Assembly: GCA_018398805.1 (NCBI GenBank)
Contig: JAGFBZ010000906.1
Location: 1,054,501 to 1,118,500, forward strand
Source of the DNA: Hirundichthys speculiger
Lineage: Eukaryota; Chordata; Actinopteri; Beloniformes; Exocoetidae
DNA: 64,000 nt
Direction: 5' to 3'
Shown: positions 12,055 through 24,578 of the stretch, in pieces
Position numbering within the stretch: position 1 is the stretch's first letter
Layout: each line of letters begins with the position of its first letter
The notes under the pieces: model-generated
Database searches by the model: none
What the model was told of the DNA's origin: nothing
What the model saw: the letters and a program-made list of their open reading frames with translations, nothing else
Program-made: the position numbers and the translations under genes

Positions 12055-12465
12055 AGCGCTGGGCAACGATTACAATTTTTAATCGTGATTAATCGCATGA
12101 TTTCCCTGATTAATCACGATTAATCACATTGCATACGCAAAATCAAATAATGAATTCAAAAGTAGTGCAAAGGTCACTTTTATTTAAATGTTCTGCTGCC
12201 ATATAAACAAAAGTGCCACAACATTTGTTGTGCAAATACTTTTAATATCAACACTTGTCAGTAACACAAATTTAGTGTAAATCTCATCTTAAAAAATGTA
12301 AAATAAAATAAAAGCTTTTTGCTACTGCCAGGGCATTAATGTCATCCTGTTTTTTAATGAAAAATAAAAAAAAAAAATGTGGAAAGTCATGATGTTCCCC
12401 CACGTACCACCAGAGAATGGTCGCGTACCACCAGTGGTACACGTACCACAGTTTGTGCCCCACTG
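12055..12465 (-). mobile_element. Chimeric hAT-type element (two families joined)
   Basis: Read on the minus strand, the first 115 bases (12465 down to about 12350) match the start of the element at 34334. Shared features are CAGTGG ends, 'gtggtac' repeats, and ATCATGACTTTCCAC compared with GTCATGACTTTCCAC. The rest (about 12350 down to 12055) matches the right part of the element at 48236-49299, including GGCAGCAGAACATTTAAATA, ACTTTTGAATTCATTATTTG and the terminal ATCGTTGCCCAGC. The junction falls in an A/T-rich run that both families share. No 8-bp duplication was visible at the outer ends. Confidence 0.7.
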
Positions 12466-15400
12466 ATATAATCCATACTGAAAACTTTGAGCCTGAGAGG
12501 AGAAATTTGAAGATGACCTCAAAAACAAAGTCCTTTCAAATGTTCCTCTCAAGAAGGATGGCAGTGCAAACACACACAGTTATATACCATAGGCTTGCTT
12601 TTATTTATTTTTTTGATACAGACCATAAACCTTGGAGCAAAAATGAAAAACAAACAGGACTCAGCTACCCCTTAGTTCAAACTCCAGCTTAATGACTTGG
12701 TTGATGCTTAGTACCACACACAATACAGTTGAGTGGAAATGAAAGCGTAATTGCTGCCATAGATCCAACACATACTGAAAATAATACAAGCATGCATTCA
12801 TGCATTTAACCACACCATCAGCCCACTCTCTTGACGACATCTGAGTCATTACCAGAATATATTTTTATGGTGTTTTTCTAAAAGCCATCAGAGATGAATC
12901 ACACTATCAAGCCGGAGTTGCCGAACAGACCCTGTTTATTAACTTGATGCAGAGCTGGTTTAATGTACCTGCATTCGGAAATAGCTCCAAATCGCCTGAT
13001 TGGCGGTTATTGCACCTTAGGCCAATGAGAGGGCGACAGAGGCGGCTCATTCGCAGCTTTAATGAGCCCCACACAGTAAGACATGGAATGAGATATCCCC
13101 AGTACAGACTAATCTAAAATGCCCTAAAACAGCAGGTCCATAAATTAAGCAAAAGACACATGCCTGAAACACAAAACGCTTTGTAAAGCAACCTTTTGTG
13201 CTGTCACTTTGACTTGCACTTTCCGAGAGTGTGTCTGACTGCCTCTCTGTCTGATTACTTGCCACCCTTTGAGCAGTTTTTCCTCATTCTGACCCTACAC
13301 TTTTTTTTTTCTTTGCCTAATTGTAATCTTCATTTTAAAAGGCATTTCTGTGGCCGTGTTTCCAGTGAAACTGCTCTGCCTGGATGGGCTCTTGGAAACA
13401 ATAACAAACAGTCACACTTGCTTCCTGTAGGGGTTTATTTGTCACTTTTTGATCTCTCATGATTCACCAGGCCCTGGTAAACTGGATGGTTATAAACATC
13501 AGCCTTGATTACACGTGTTTAATTAAACTTAGACAATGATTTACTGGTATTTTTCCACAGTTACATTCTGCATCTCAATCCTTACCTCCACTCTGCTGGA
13601 TATACAATTTCATATTTAGCTCATATGAGCATGTGCATGTAAATGTGAAAGTAAATTGTCATGACATGTTCATTTCCGTGCAGGAAATCTATGCAATTCA
13701 TTTCTTATAAAAATACTGAAAAAAAATCAATTTGGATGAACTCCAAAGGCTAAATCTCAAAATCACTGTGTTACTTCAAAACACTCAAGTTTGATTTCAG
13801 CTTTGTTTGTTTCTTCAGTTTCCAGACGATTTACCTGCACATCACTTGAACCTGCACTTCATGTGACCCTGCAGTCATGTCCAGCTGTGGAGCACAGCTG
13901 TATGTTAAATGTCGGAGCTTAAGGACTGTTGTGTCAAAGTGAAGCTACGTTAGCCACAGGCTAACGAATGTCCCCGCAATCTTTTGCAGCATTTGATGCA
14001 TATTTGGGAACAGCAACAGCAGTGGATGTGAAAATTAAGCAGTTGCACACATTATTGATTCTCACAAAGCGTAATTAGCCATCCACAGTAATAATGCACA
14101 TTTCAAAAAACCTATTATTGTTCCCGAATTAAGGTTTTTAAAAAAATGAATCTCATTAAGACTGTACTACCAAGCAAAACAGTAAATCTTGCTTTTGACC
14201 TCAATCTCAGTATTGTAAAAGTTGAAAGAAACAGTCATGAAAGAAAGAAATAAGTGCTATACAGCTTGGGAAACTTTTTGGAAATTGGATTACAGAAAAA
14301 AAAAAAAAGAAGTTCTGCATAACGTTTTCACCAACCACTCAAGTTCTAGCATGACACACCTCTCCTATTCTAACGGAGTCAAACACAGGCCTCACTTTGG
14401 GGTCAGAGAGGTGAATATGTGGCTGTGGTAATACTAGGCCGTGTGTTTTCATCTTCAGCCTCACCAGCATTACACCCGTGTCTCAGTTCTCCCTTGGAGA
14501 CGGCTTCAATTACAGCTCACTGTCAAAAATCCAACGCATTGTCTTACACTCGCCACTCAATGCATCTTGGACAAATGACTGGAGAGTGTGACCTGGGAGA
14601 AAACAATTTTCTTTTTAAACTGCCTCTTAAAACACAATAGCTTGGAAAAAGGAGCAAAGACATGAATTATCCGAATGGAAAAGTGGTTTGATGAAGTGGG
14701 AGCTGAGAGGCCGACGTTGAGTCTGGTGAGTCTGTTCTTTTTTTTTTTTCCCCCTTTTTTTTTTTTTCCAAACTTTGTTGTGTCAAAGAGTTTCCTGCTT
14801 GTATGTTTTTGACTTATACTGCAGAAGTGTTTGCAATAAATCCGAGGCAGGGAGCGGAGGAGCGCCAGTTAGCCACATTTTGCCGAGAGTGGAATAACGT
14901 CACACACATGCACAATTACCGGAGGAGTAATGACAACTCTTCTGATCGCTAATTAGTACTTGAATCGACTGGTTCTCAGCAGAACAAGTTGAGGATTTCG
15001 CACATGAACAAAATGTCAACGGCTTTAATGGCCTTTTTTTTTTTACTCTGTTATCCACTGCCTCTTCATCCCTTCCTCCTTTGACATAACAGAAATGGTG
15101 ACCCCCCCCCCTCTCCCCTCCCCCCCTCTCCCTCTCTCCTCTAGCCTTCCCCCAAAGTTAAGGATGTGTTATCCAGCACCATCCTAGTATGTCAGATGTC
15201 AAGTTTGTGGAATGCCAACTGGAGACATTGCTTACTGACAGCTTTGCTCAAGTGTAAAGTATATGAAATGAACCACAATGCATCACCTGTGCATTCTGCT
15301 GTCTCCTTTTTACCTGCGAGAAACATCAGGCACCCAGTCAGACTGATGCAGATTTAACATGCTATACAGTGTGAAGCAGTGTGAAGTGTGTGTGTGCAGA

Positions 15401-16818
15401 GGAAAGTACCGGCCTATCAGCTCCATTGTTATATGTCGCGTGGCCTTATTAAGAAATATGGAAAAGATTCGAGAACTGTGAAGAGTAGTCTATTGACCTT
15501 CTCATCTCCATACACGAGTAAAGAGACGGGCAGGCCTCGGGGACGGTGACCAAACCCGTCAAGGGGAAGGAGGGGCATTTATAACGAGAACAATCAAGCG
15601 GCTCTAGGAGCAGACGAGGAGATCCTCCTAATAAGCGGTTCTATTAAAGCTCTTTTAAAGTGCAACTCCGGCTCAGATAAGCCAAGGCACTGAACGTTTG
15701 CTCATCTCCTTGTCATGGTAATTTAGCCTGGCTAAACGATGCTCTCAGGCCTCTATTCTTAGAGCACAGAAAAGAAATATCATTTAACCTGAAGGTTTGT
15801 GTAATCTGGAATTAAGCACCGTTTAGAGGGGACACAGGCGGCCTGGTTTCCGTGGCGAAGGACCATGAAAGCTGTAAATGGAGACAGGAGACGGGGAAGA
15901 GACAACGAGGACCTGCTCACCGTGGTCTCTAATACAGACAGGCCTCTCGCATCATAAATCCAGTCCTGTGAATTCCAGTCTTGTTTTCTTTTATTTGAAT
16001 AAGTCATTTAGTTTTTTCGTTTATATCATACCGGCAGTAAAAACTTGACACAGGTCGTGTGGCTGGGCCACTGGGTAACAACCTCAGCGCAAATTGAGAG
16101 GAAGCTGTGTTTGTTTCACGTTGACCTTTTCTGAATGTTCCTTCTCTGCGATGTAGTATTAATAATAAATTGACAACTGAATGTAAGGCCCACACATCGC
16201 AGTGGCCTTTACTTTATTTGCTCTTCTCTTTTTTTATTGCTCAGTTGCCACATCAGATTGAACAATTTCCTGCTCACTTAGACAAATGTGTTAAACACGC
16301 TATTGATGAAGACGGCAGCAAACTGCAGCTCGTCTAGGTTTCTTCTAGAGGAACCTGTTCAACATATTCCAATGTTAAATTTGGTTTTTCACGAGTTATC
16401 AAAGGACTAGTTTGATGCAGACTGCAACTGTAAAAACAAAACTTGACACGGGTTTCTCAACAGCTTCCTTGACAGATAACAACTTGCCTCAGGAGGCAAA
16501 AAATACTTTTTATGATATGTTTGCATGAGCAGTTTTTCACTTTTGTCAACGTGTGGGCTGTTGTTAGCCCAGTTCAGCCCATGTGGGGTCCAGTTGCAGG
16601 GGGGTTGTTCTTTGCTTGTGGTCTTCTGGGGAGCTCATGACAATAAAGATTTTAAAAAATACCCAAAAACCTTGCATTTTGGGTGCTCTAAAAAACCCAT
16701 TTATTGTATATTTTGTCAGTCCAGTTGTGTACTTAAAATGCAACTGGATGACATCATAGATGAATAAGTGAGACTAAAAATGATCTTCGAACTGTTTAAA
16801 GTCAGGAAAAGCATAATA
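12466..16818. other. Unique noncoding DNA
   Basis: No exon or named repeat was recognised. Homopolymer or pyrimidine runs lie at 14739-14768 and 15100-15145. A mildly motif-rich stretch at 12900-13080 holds TGATTGGCGG and CCAATGAG (inverted CCAAT-type words) in 70 bp. Open frames of at most 91 codons lack domains. Confidence 0.4.
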
Positions 16819-16995
16819 TCCATCCATCTATACCTGAGCAGTCCTACGTAGGGTCACGGGGAGTGACGGGAGGGTCAGCTGGAGTACCCGGAGGAGCACG
16901 GGGAGAACATGCAAACCCCACACAGAAAGGCCCCTGCTGAGGTCTTGAACCAGGAACCTTCTTGCTGTGAGGCAACAGTGCTCACTGTAGCTACC
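16819..16995. mobile_element. Degenerate LINE-associated teleost repeat tail
   Basis: The sequence contains CCATCCATC, GGGTCACGGGGAG, GGAGAACATGCAAACCCCAC, CAGAAAGGCCCC and CTTGCTGTGAGGCAACAGTG in that order. These words are hallmarks of a very common fish repeat found at the ends of non-LTR retrotransposons. No reverse-transcriptase reading frame is present. I cannot assign a family. Confidence 0.6.
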
Positions 16996-18699
16996 TGAAA
17001 AGTATAATACGGGGTTTCATGACTATAAGGTGAGTTGTTTTTTTTTTTTTTTTTTACAAGGACTGTTATCTATGCAATCAAAAGCCAACTAAAATCGACC
17101 CATGTTGATTTTCCTGAACTCCTAACGCTCAAATCTGAATTCCCCTCTCTGTAGCCGTGCATGTGTATGAGAGTTTGCACAGATTGAGCTGCATTACCTT
17201 ACAAATCAGCTTCTCAGCAAAACTCAGCAGTGCTTCAAAATCACCTGTGAAATTATATTTAAAAAAAAAAAAAAAAAAAAAAAGAAGCATCTGCAGCCTC
17301 TTTGATTACTTTTTTGACACTCCAGCTGTTCGTTCTGAAAATAACCACGTTGATTTGTAAATGCTATAAACCATGACAATGACATGAAACGTAGCATGCC
17401 AACACTTCAAAGCATCCCAAATACATCCCGGTGTCCAAAACTAATTTACAAACATAAAAAAAAAATCTGACATGTTTTGAAAAGACAGACAACTGAAGGT
17501 TGTTTTAGCAGACAAGCAGGTTTTTTTTTTTTGTTAACTGTAACTTCATACCAAAGCATGAACTGATCACAACCACAACAAGAGAGTGGCCGTGTAAACA
17601 TCTCAACACAAAAGGAAAAATCCAAAATCGCCGCGGGTTTGTGATGACGGGTGATCGGTGCTTTGAAACGTAGCAGCGGGTATCGTCATACGCCAGAGAG
17701 CTTTGCAAACCTGCTCCCTGCCTCTGTGATATCCCGTTTACTAACAGGCTCATTTGGATAAATCTGTGTGAATAAATATTGGCCCCAATAATGTGTGTTT
17801 TGTTTTGTTTTTTTTTCCATTTTTTTTCCCTCCCTGTCTCACGTTGCCAGCAGCCATAATGAAAAATTTTGCTCTCTCCCGCACTAAAAGCTGGAAAATG
17901 AGCCTCTTTTAAATGTTGCACATTTAATATTTATCAGTTTTCTATTAGAATATATGCACTCTCAAATCGTGAGTCTATGTGATCTATCGCTCTGCTAAAT
18001 TATGGTGCCACACAGCACCGAGGGGGGAAATTCATTACTGCTCAGGGCAATTTCCTCCCAAAACAAAAACATTTCATTCCGACGGAAAAACCAAATTAAT
18101 ACCGGCTTTGCATGAACCCGATTTTATTTTCTCAAGAACTGCCTTCTTTTTTTTGCACTCGCTTCATCCACTCGATGAAGGATGCAAGTTGCGAGCTGGT
18201 TAAAATGAGTTTTGTGCGTGCACACGCACATCCAATTTCACTCACTTACTCTGAGTCACGCAGACACAGATTCCCCTCTTCTTCTATCCCTTTGTCTTCC
18301 TCTCTTCCTCACAGAGCACACACCTCTGCACACGTAGCGTACGCTCGCGCATGCACGAGTATTTCATCGCACACCTCCAGACGAGCTCTTTGTTTTTCAC
18401 GCAGCCTTGCGTTTCTGAAATCAAAGGGGCCCTGGAGTCTTTAAGCTAACTGAATAAGACTGCTCGACGTCACCGCGTCGCCGTGTGAACGCGCGACTTC
18501 AGTTGGGCGTTTATCTCATTTGATAAACCAAAGCCGAGACAACTGAGCAACGGTAAGAGGAGGATGATAAATAACTGAGGAAAACAGATGACTCCCCTGA
18601 TAAAAAAAACAAGGAGGTGAGATATGGCATCAACGCTTAATGTAAATATAGAGATTACAGGGCGAACAGGAAACGGAAAAGGAGCTTTTCCACAGACAT

Positions 18700-18885
18700 G
18701 AAACGGGTTTCGCTGTTCTTTTATTCGCTTTGTTTTTATACAAACATGCGCGTCATTCGTATCGAAACGCCTCAACGCCAATGCCTCCAACGACTGTCGT
18801 TTTCGTCACTCTCTCCCCGCAGTACGGTTGTCTCGGCGAGGCTCGCGCGCGGACGCGTGCGCGTACGATCCGCCTGCTTCGTTAA
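18700..18885. other. CpG-dense stretch
   Basis: Numerous CG dinucleotides cluster here (GCGCGTCATTCG, GGCTCGCGCGCGGACGCG), unlike the flanking DNA. A pyrimidine tract ending CCCCGCAG precedes part of it (about 18810-18822). It could be a small CpG island or a distal regulatory site. There is no convincing reading frame. Confidence 0.35.
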
Positions 18886-19349
18886 TCTAAATGGCTCTCT
18901 CACCAGATGGGTTTCCTTCCCCTATAATGTCACATGATTTATCCCCTTTCCTTATAATCAAGTATTTGTTTATGGTTTAAACATAAAAGCAATCAAGATT
19001 ATAATGTGTGATGGGCAGAGTCGCATGCAGCCATTTATTTGGGCCGTAAAGACTCGGTGGAAAGTCATCTAAAACAGCGGCGTGCTTCGCATGCCAGGAA
19101 GGTCAGGGACATGTGGGGCGGAAACATGCAAGGAGGTCTGACAGCTTATTTGTTTGCTAGCTTTGAATAGCTGATGAATCTGTGAAGCCCAGAGTCCTGT
19201 TAAAATTTTAATAAACATGGCGGAGGCCCGTCGACTGGAAGTGAAATATGCACATTGTTCCCGGCGCTGGCTGGCACAGAATGGGGCAATCATGTTTGAC
19301 AATGTGCAGTGCAAACCTTTCAATCAGAGTGAAGTCTTATTTTGCTGAA

Positions 19350-19490
19350 TATTAAATACAGACTCTATTCTGCATGTGTCAAGTGAATTTATAAAGCTGA
19401 GGAATATTATTGCCGCCAATTGACTTGCAACTCTCATCTCCATAAATATGACTCAATGATGCGTCTTAATGCAATAAATGTATGACTATA
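19350..19490. promoter_or_regulatory. Candidate conserved noncoding element
   Basis: AT-rich but complex sequence with AATATTAAATAC, TTTATAAAGC, CCGCCAATTGAC, CCATAAATATGACTCAATG (an AP-1-like TGACTCA) and GCAATAAATG, free of simple repeats. The density of TAAT/ATAAA words resembles teleost developmental enhancers. Inference only. Confidence 0.3.
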
Positions 19491-20929
19491 AAGAGTGCAG
19501 TGTGTGTGTGTTGCAACTCTGTCAAACTCTACATGAGCCCATTTTTGTCTACAAGTACCTCAAATAATATGTATGTCTTAATAAAATATATATATAAAAA
19601 GTTGTTATTTTCTGTAAAGGAAACCCAAATTGAACATGACTACCAGCAGCAGAATAATAATAATCCAACATGTAATTTGCACTTTTTCTGCGCTAATTTC
19701 TTTTTTTGCGGAACCGCTCTTGTCTATTACAACCTGACAACTGTCATTTCCTGTTTTATTTCCCCACGAAAAACCACGTGTAAACGCGCGGCGAGGAAAT
19801 TCTATTTTTATTTACTGTTTTAAGCGTCGTTGAGGATTTGTCACATGTGGCTGTGAAGACGACTCAACCAGGGGACAGCTGAAGTGCCGTGATTCACGAC
19901 GCCAAGCAAACGCAAAGCAAGGAGGGAAGAAAAAACAAAAAAAGATGATTTGACGAGTGAAGGTTTATTTGTTTGGGTGTCGTGGCAAATAAAAATCAAA
20001 TCAAATCATTGTTCATATCCTTTAAAGAGAACAGCAATTGCTTTTCTTATATTATCAGAAAGTAGCTTCATGCGCACTATCTGCAATAAGTAATGCTGTC
20101 ATTATTCTCTGTGTTCTCTTCTCCTGCTGTGACAGCTCGCTAACATTAACCACAGTCCAATAAACTGAAATTCATGACTGTCCCGTTTACTCATATACAT
20201 GTTTGCCACCTGAGATGACTCAGTCTCATGCTCATGATGCTGCTGACATCTCTTCAGTAGAACCTATGAGGGAGACACTCATGCATTTGGATACGTACTG
20301 TACATATATATCGAACCCCCCCCCACCTGATACCCCATCATACATAGTACCCTACACACATGCACATCCACAGACACGTGCACGGCACGTAGACAAACAG
20401 CTCAAGGGGGCCGCCGAACGCAGTACGCAGCCATATGCTCCAGACATAATATTGCAAGTAGCCTTCAAAATTCACTGTTTGGGTCAAGCCGAATTGCACT
20501 TCTAAGTAATTTATAATATGCTTTACTCTGAGGTATTGCACAATCTCATTATCATTAGATTTTGCATATTTAACAACAGTTTTTAATTAGAAGGTATTGT
20601 ATTATTCATGCACATAATTTGAGGGGAGCTCAGGCTGCGTGCACTTCACGACGAAGACTGAAGGGGATGAGGGAAGAGGCGAACGCACGTTGCTTTGTTT
20701 TATTTTATTCACACATATGCGGTATATAAATATATATTTTTGAATGGAAAATTTTGGTTTGTAGTCTTTAACTGGCAAGTGATTCCACACACAACTCTGG
20801 TAATGGCTCTTTTAATTTAGCTAATAGCTATCATGTTGTGTACCTTTATGCATTTGCTAAACTCTTAGCTCTGGGAGTTGTCTCCCAATGCTTAAGCTGT
20901 AAGTACTTTGGTATGCTTTGGCTCTCGAC

Positions 20930-21210
20930 GTAGTAGCATTTGCTGCGGCTGGGCTCCTTGATGTATTATTAAAATTGGAAATGGACTCCAGGGACAGCAT
21001 CTAGTTATGTGCTTTCATTTGCCGAATAAACCGAGCGTTGTTTTCATCTTTGCTCATGATTGTTAATGGCGCCGCTGATGAGAGGGGTGTGTGCGTTTTC
21101 TCCCTCTGCCTTTATCAGCACAGGCCTGTTATTATGCAGGCCAAATAGCCAAGCTGCTGATTTTGTTTTAGGTTTTCAATTAGTCATTTGACTAAGCACA
21201 TCTGTTACTG
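20930..21210. promoter_or_regulatory. Candidate conserved noncoding element
   Basis: A 280-bp complex stretch holds TGTATTATTAAAATTGG, CATTTGCCGAATAAAC, CATGATTGTTAATGGCG, TTATCAGCAC, GTTATTATGCAGGCC and CAATTAGTCATTTGACTAAG. It is followed by GC-richer DNA. GATA-like (TTATCA), homeodomain and SOX-like (ATTGTT) cores are spaced closely. This is one of the stronger-looking blocks in the window, but the call rests only on motif content. Confidence 0.33.
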
Positions 21211-22607
21211 GCAGAAGCCCAGAGCCCGGACGAGTCGCTGTCACCTGCTTGGGGGCCAGCGGAGCACAGGAGCAGCAGGGCTGTTAGGGCCCCTTGGTGG
21301 CACCAACCACTTCAGAGCTCTTCAGGGGTGTGTCCCCGGTCCCTTCACGTTTTACAGCCAAGTCTTCAGAGTAAAGGTGGTTCCAGAAACACCCACAGCC
21401 TGTCTCTCCCCTTGTTCTTCTGCTCTGTTAAAGCCGCAGCCTGTAGAGAATTAAGTGTTTAAAGCCCCCTTTCCAACTGTAACTAATATAACCACCACAG
21501 AAACATTGTTTTGGGGGTTTCAAGACCGCATTCAGAATTCATCCCACAGCTGATGAGTGCCTGTGCATATCTCTGTATATTTTGCATTTGCTTTCGAGTG
21601 TCTTAATGATTTATGTATAGGAGCATGCTTATTTTTTCTCTCCCCGCGAGTACCAAAACTGATGTATATACAACGCTCCTTTCTCTGAAGGGCTGAGAGA
21701 GCAAGCTGTTTAAATGTGGATCAGAGCAAATAAACAGCCAACATCCTGAGCTGTCCTTGCCACAAATGAAGGAGATGTGCTGTTTAACTCTCTTCACGGC
21801 GTGATGTGCACACATCTTTGAAGTACATTATACGCTGTATGTATTGTGCATGCAGGTTTCCTGTTGTGTTGTTTCAAACACTCTGTTAAAGGCTACTTGC
21901 TTTTTTTCTGTCTCTGTTCAATGTCACCAGTGTTGAATGTTGAATGTTCTTATTGAACATGATCAAAGATTTGAAATAATGAAGTGTACTTTCTGAAAGT
22001 AATCCCTGTCGGCCTTCTCTTTCTGCAATTGGGCTAACATCAGTAGCCTCACACCGACATCATTACAGTCTGGGACCGAGAGGTCTAATCCACACTTAGG
22101 CCTATAAGTAGGTAATGAGTATCATATTTAAAAAAACAAAGAGCTGACCTGCTGAAGCGCTGTTGTTAGGTTCTTGAAATATTAAGGCTTTTGAGCCGGA
22201 GGATCTTTGGATTTTCACTTGACAATTTTACCAAATACAATCGGCCTCAGCAACCTTCTGTGACCCTGAATAGTGTTGAAGCTGGAGTGGATGATAGATG
22301 GATGTATACATTCTGTCAGACCCACAGCTCTGGTGAACCAGTACCCTCCATAGTCTCCAGTTTGGGCTTTTACAAGGAAGCTAAATACAAAGTTGATAAG
22401 ATTCACTACTACTGCTGGTGTGTATCTCACTTGTAAAACATTTCAGAGTATATTTAAGAGTATAGCACATACAAAATTAAAAAATGCTCCAAAGTTGTTC
22501 ATTTCATCCTGGTATCAGGTCACAGCCACAGATGTTGTCAATAGTTTGGTGCATGACAGAACAGGTCAATTAGAAAAAGCCCAACACTAACAAGCTAAAA
22601 AAACAAG

Positions 22608-22608
<1 letters not shown>

Positions 22609-22682
<74 letters not shown>
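22609..22682 (+). repeat. (TA)n microsatellite
   Basis: About 36 uninterrupted TA units abut the left end of the next element. They appear to have replaced that element's first six bases. Confidence 0.97.
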
Positions 22683-22685
<3 letters not shown>

Positions 22686-23397
22686 CTACTTACGAACATC
22701 CCTACATACAGGAATTTTCAGGTTACGCACATCTCAACGGGAAAATATTGCCTCTTGTTACGTAGGAAATTTCAGGATACGAAATGGCAAAAATACAGTA
22801 TGCGCTGCTACTCACAGCTCCCAGAGTTCATCCGAATGTAAACATACTTGTAGCTGCTCTGCCACTGGCTATCGGCTAGCATCTTCCTGGCATCCCATTG
22901 AGATTTTAGCAAAATTCCATGTTCCAAGTTTCGGAATGTGTTGAAAAGAATCACCCACAAAAAGTGTTCACTAGTCAGGCTTCCACGCTCACTATGTTGA
23001 TGTTTTGCCTTGCACATTTTTGAAGGATTGTTAAAAGCTGACAAAGCAAACGTCCTTGGATCGGTTCTTTACAAAATGTCAGGCAAAAACCACTGCTGAG
23101 AGAGAAAAGGTGACGATGATAGCAGTTAAAAGGTAAATGTTTTTTACATTATGTACAACTCTCATTTTATGTTTATTGTGCAGTGATCTAATGGTAACAT
23201 GTTTTTGTTACATTTGTTTCATGTATTTGATGCATTTTTATGATGTATAAAAAGAATTCATGTCCAAATTTTGGGGGGCTTGAAAAGGATTAGGGCATTT
23301 ACATGGAAAACACATCTCTACTTACAAAATTTTCAGGTTACGAAATTACTTCCAGAACCAATTAATTTTGTAAGTAGAGTCAGTAGAGGTACCACTG
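22681..23397. mobile_element. Tigger/pogo-like element, copy 2
   Basis: The right end is intact: AGAGGTACCACTG followed by TA at 23398-23399. The left end begins ACCTCTACTTACGAAC directly after the TA microsatellite, so the CAGTGG tip is missing. The subterminal sequences match copies 1 and 3. Between about 22900 and 23140 this copy keeps about 240 bases absent from the other two, including a transposase-tail-like reading frame (23038-23136). It is therefore closer to the autonomous parent than its relatives. Confidence 0.82.
23038..23136 (+). pseudogene. Tigger-type transposase C-terminal remnant
   Basis: One frame reads LTKQTSLDRFFTKCQAK and continues for 32 codons to a TAA stop. The K-Q-T-S-L-D-x-F-F motif near a C-terminus is typical of Tigger/pogo-family transposases and of the host genes derived from them. 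An in-frame stop lies just upstream, and no DDE catalytic core or helix-turn-helix region is present. This is a fossil of the last part of the gene. It lies inside copy 2 only, which fits a non-autonomous family made by internal deletion of a Tigger parent. Confidence 0.5.
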
Positions 23398-23437
23398 TAT
23401 ATATATGTGTGTATATATATATATATACATATATACA
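23398..23437 (+). repeat. TA/TG microsatellite between two transposons
   Basis: TATATG/TGTGTATATA sequence joins the right end of the Tigger-like copy to the left end of the Tc1-like element. Both insert at TA dinucleotides. Confidence 0.9.
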
Positions 23438-24578
23438 CACTCACTGGCCACTTTATTAGGTCCACCTGTCCAACTGTTCGTTAACACAAATTGCTAATCA
23501 GCCAATGACATGGCAGGTCAAGACATCAAGACGATCTGCTGCAGTTCAAACCAGCATCAGAACGGGGAAGAAAGGTGATTTAAGTGACTTTGAACATGTC
23601 ATGGTTGTTGGTTTGAGTATTTCAGAAACTGCTGATCTACTGGGATTTTCACCACAACCATCTCTAGGGTTTACAGAGAATGGTCCCAAAAAGAAAAATA
23701 TCCAGTGAGCAGGCAGTTCTGTGGGCGCAAACGCCTTGTTGATGCCAGAGCTCAGGGGAGGATGGTCAGACTGGTTAGAGCTGATATAAAGGCAACTGTA
23801 ATTCAAATAACCACTCGTTACAACTGAGGTCTGCAGAAGAGCATCTCTGAACGTCAAACCTTGAGGCAGATGGGCTACAGCAGCAGAAGACCACACCAGG
23901 CGCCACTGCTGTCAGCTAAGGAACTGGAAACTGAGGTTACAATTCACACAGACTCAACAAACGTGGACAATAGAAGGTTGGAAAAACGTATGTTCTGGTC
24001 TGATGAATCTCGGATTTCTGCTGCCACATTCGGATGGTAGGGTCAGAATTTGACCCTACAACATGAAAGCAGGGATCCATCCTGCCTTATATCAACGATT
24101 CAGACTGGTGGTGGTGGTGGTGTAATGGTGTGAGGGATATTTTCCTGGCACACTTTGGGTCCATTAGTACCAGTTGAGTATCATGTCAACACCACAGCCT
24201 ACCCGAGTATTGTTGATGACCATGTCCATTCCTTTATGACCACAGTGTACCCATCATCTGATGGTTACTTCCAGCAGGATAACCTGTCATGTCATAAAGC
24301 GCAAATCATCTCAGATTGGTTATTTGAACATAACAATGACTTCACTGGACTCAAATGGCCTCCACAGTCACCAGATCTCAGTCCAATAGAGAACCTTTGG
24401 GATGTGGTGGAACGGGAGATTCTCATCATGGATGTGCAGCCAACAAATCTGCAGCAACTGGTTATGCTGTCATGTCAGTATGGACCAAACTCTCTGAGGA
24501 ATGTTTCCAGTACCTTGTTGAATCTATGCCACGAATGATTAAGGCAGTTCTGAAGGCAAAAGGGGGTCCCACTCCCTT
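23438..24578 (+). mobile_element. Tc1-like transposon, right end lost
   Basis: The left end CACTCACTGGCCACTTTATT is that of a well-known fish Tc1-like family. The transposase remnant inside runs left to right and ends near AAGGGGGTCCCACTCCCTTA. The sequence then passes directly into TA microsatellite without the matching inverted repeat. The element is therefore about 1.14 kb of a longer unit truncated at its 3' end. Confidence 0.85.
23505..24538 (+). pseudogene. Broken Tc1-like DD34E transposase
   Basis: The product family binds its terminal repeats through paired-like helix-turn-helix domains and cuts DNA with a D,D,E triad. The N-terminal piece (23505-23708) shows DLSDFEH and ISETADLLGFSPQ, the helix-turn-helix region. 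A middle piece includes FWSDESR near 23990-24010, which carries the first Asp. The C-terminal piece (24155-24538) shows YFQQDN (second Asp) and SPDLSPIENLWDVVEREI (catalytic Glu). The catalytic residues are thus still readable. However, the N- and C-terminal pieces lie in different frames, and a TGA at 24131-24133 replaces the Trp of the WGIF motif. The gene cannot make an intact enzyme as it stands. Confidence 0.88.

Larger units (their letters stand above)
16996..22608. other. Unique noncoding DNA with regulatory candidates
   Basis: No exon was recognised. A poly-A run lies at 17261-17283. A CpG-dense stretch lies at 18700-18880. Motif-rich candidate elements lie at 19350-19490 and 20930-21210. 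Open frames up to 138 codons (17505-17921, minus) include lysine runs from homopolymers and are not credible genes. Confidence 0.4.
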
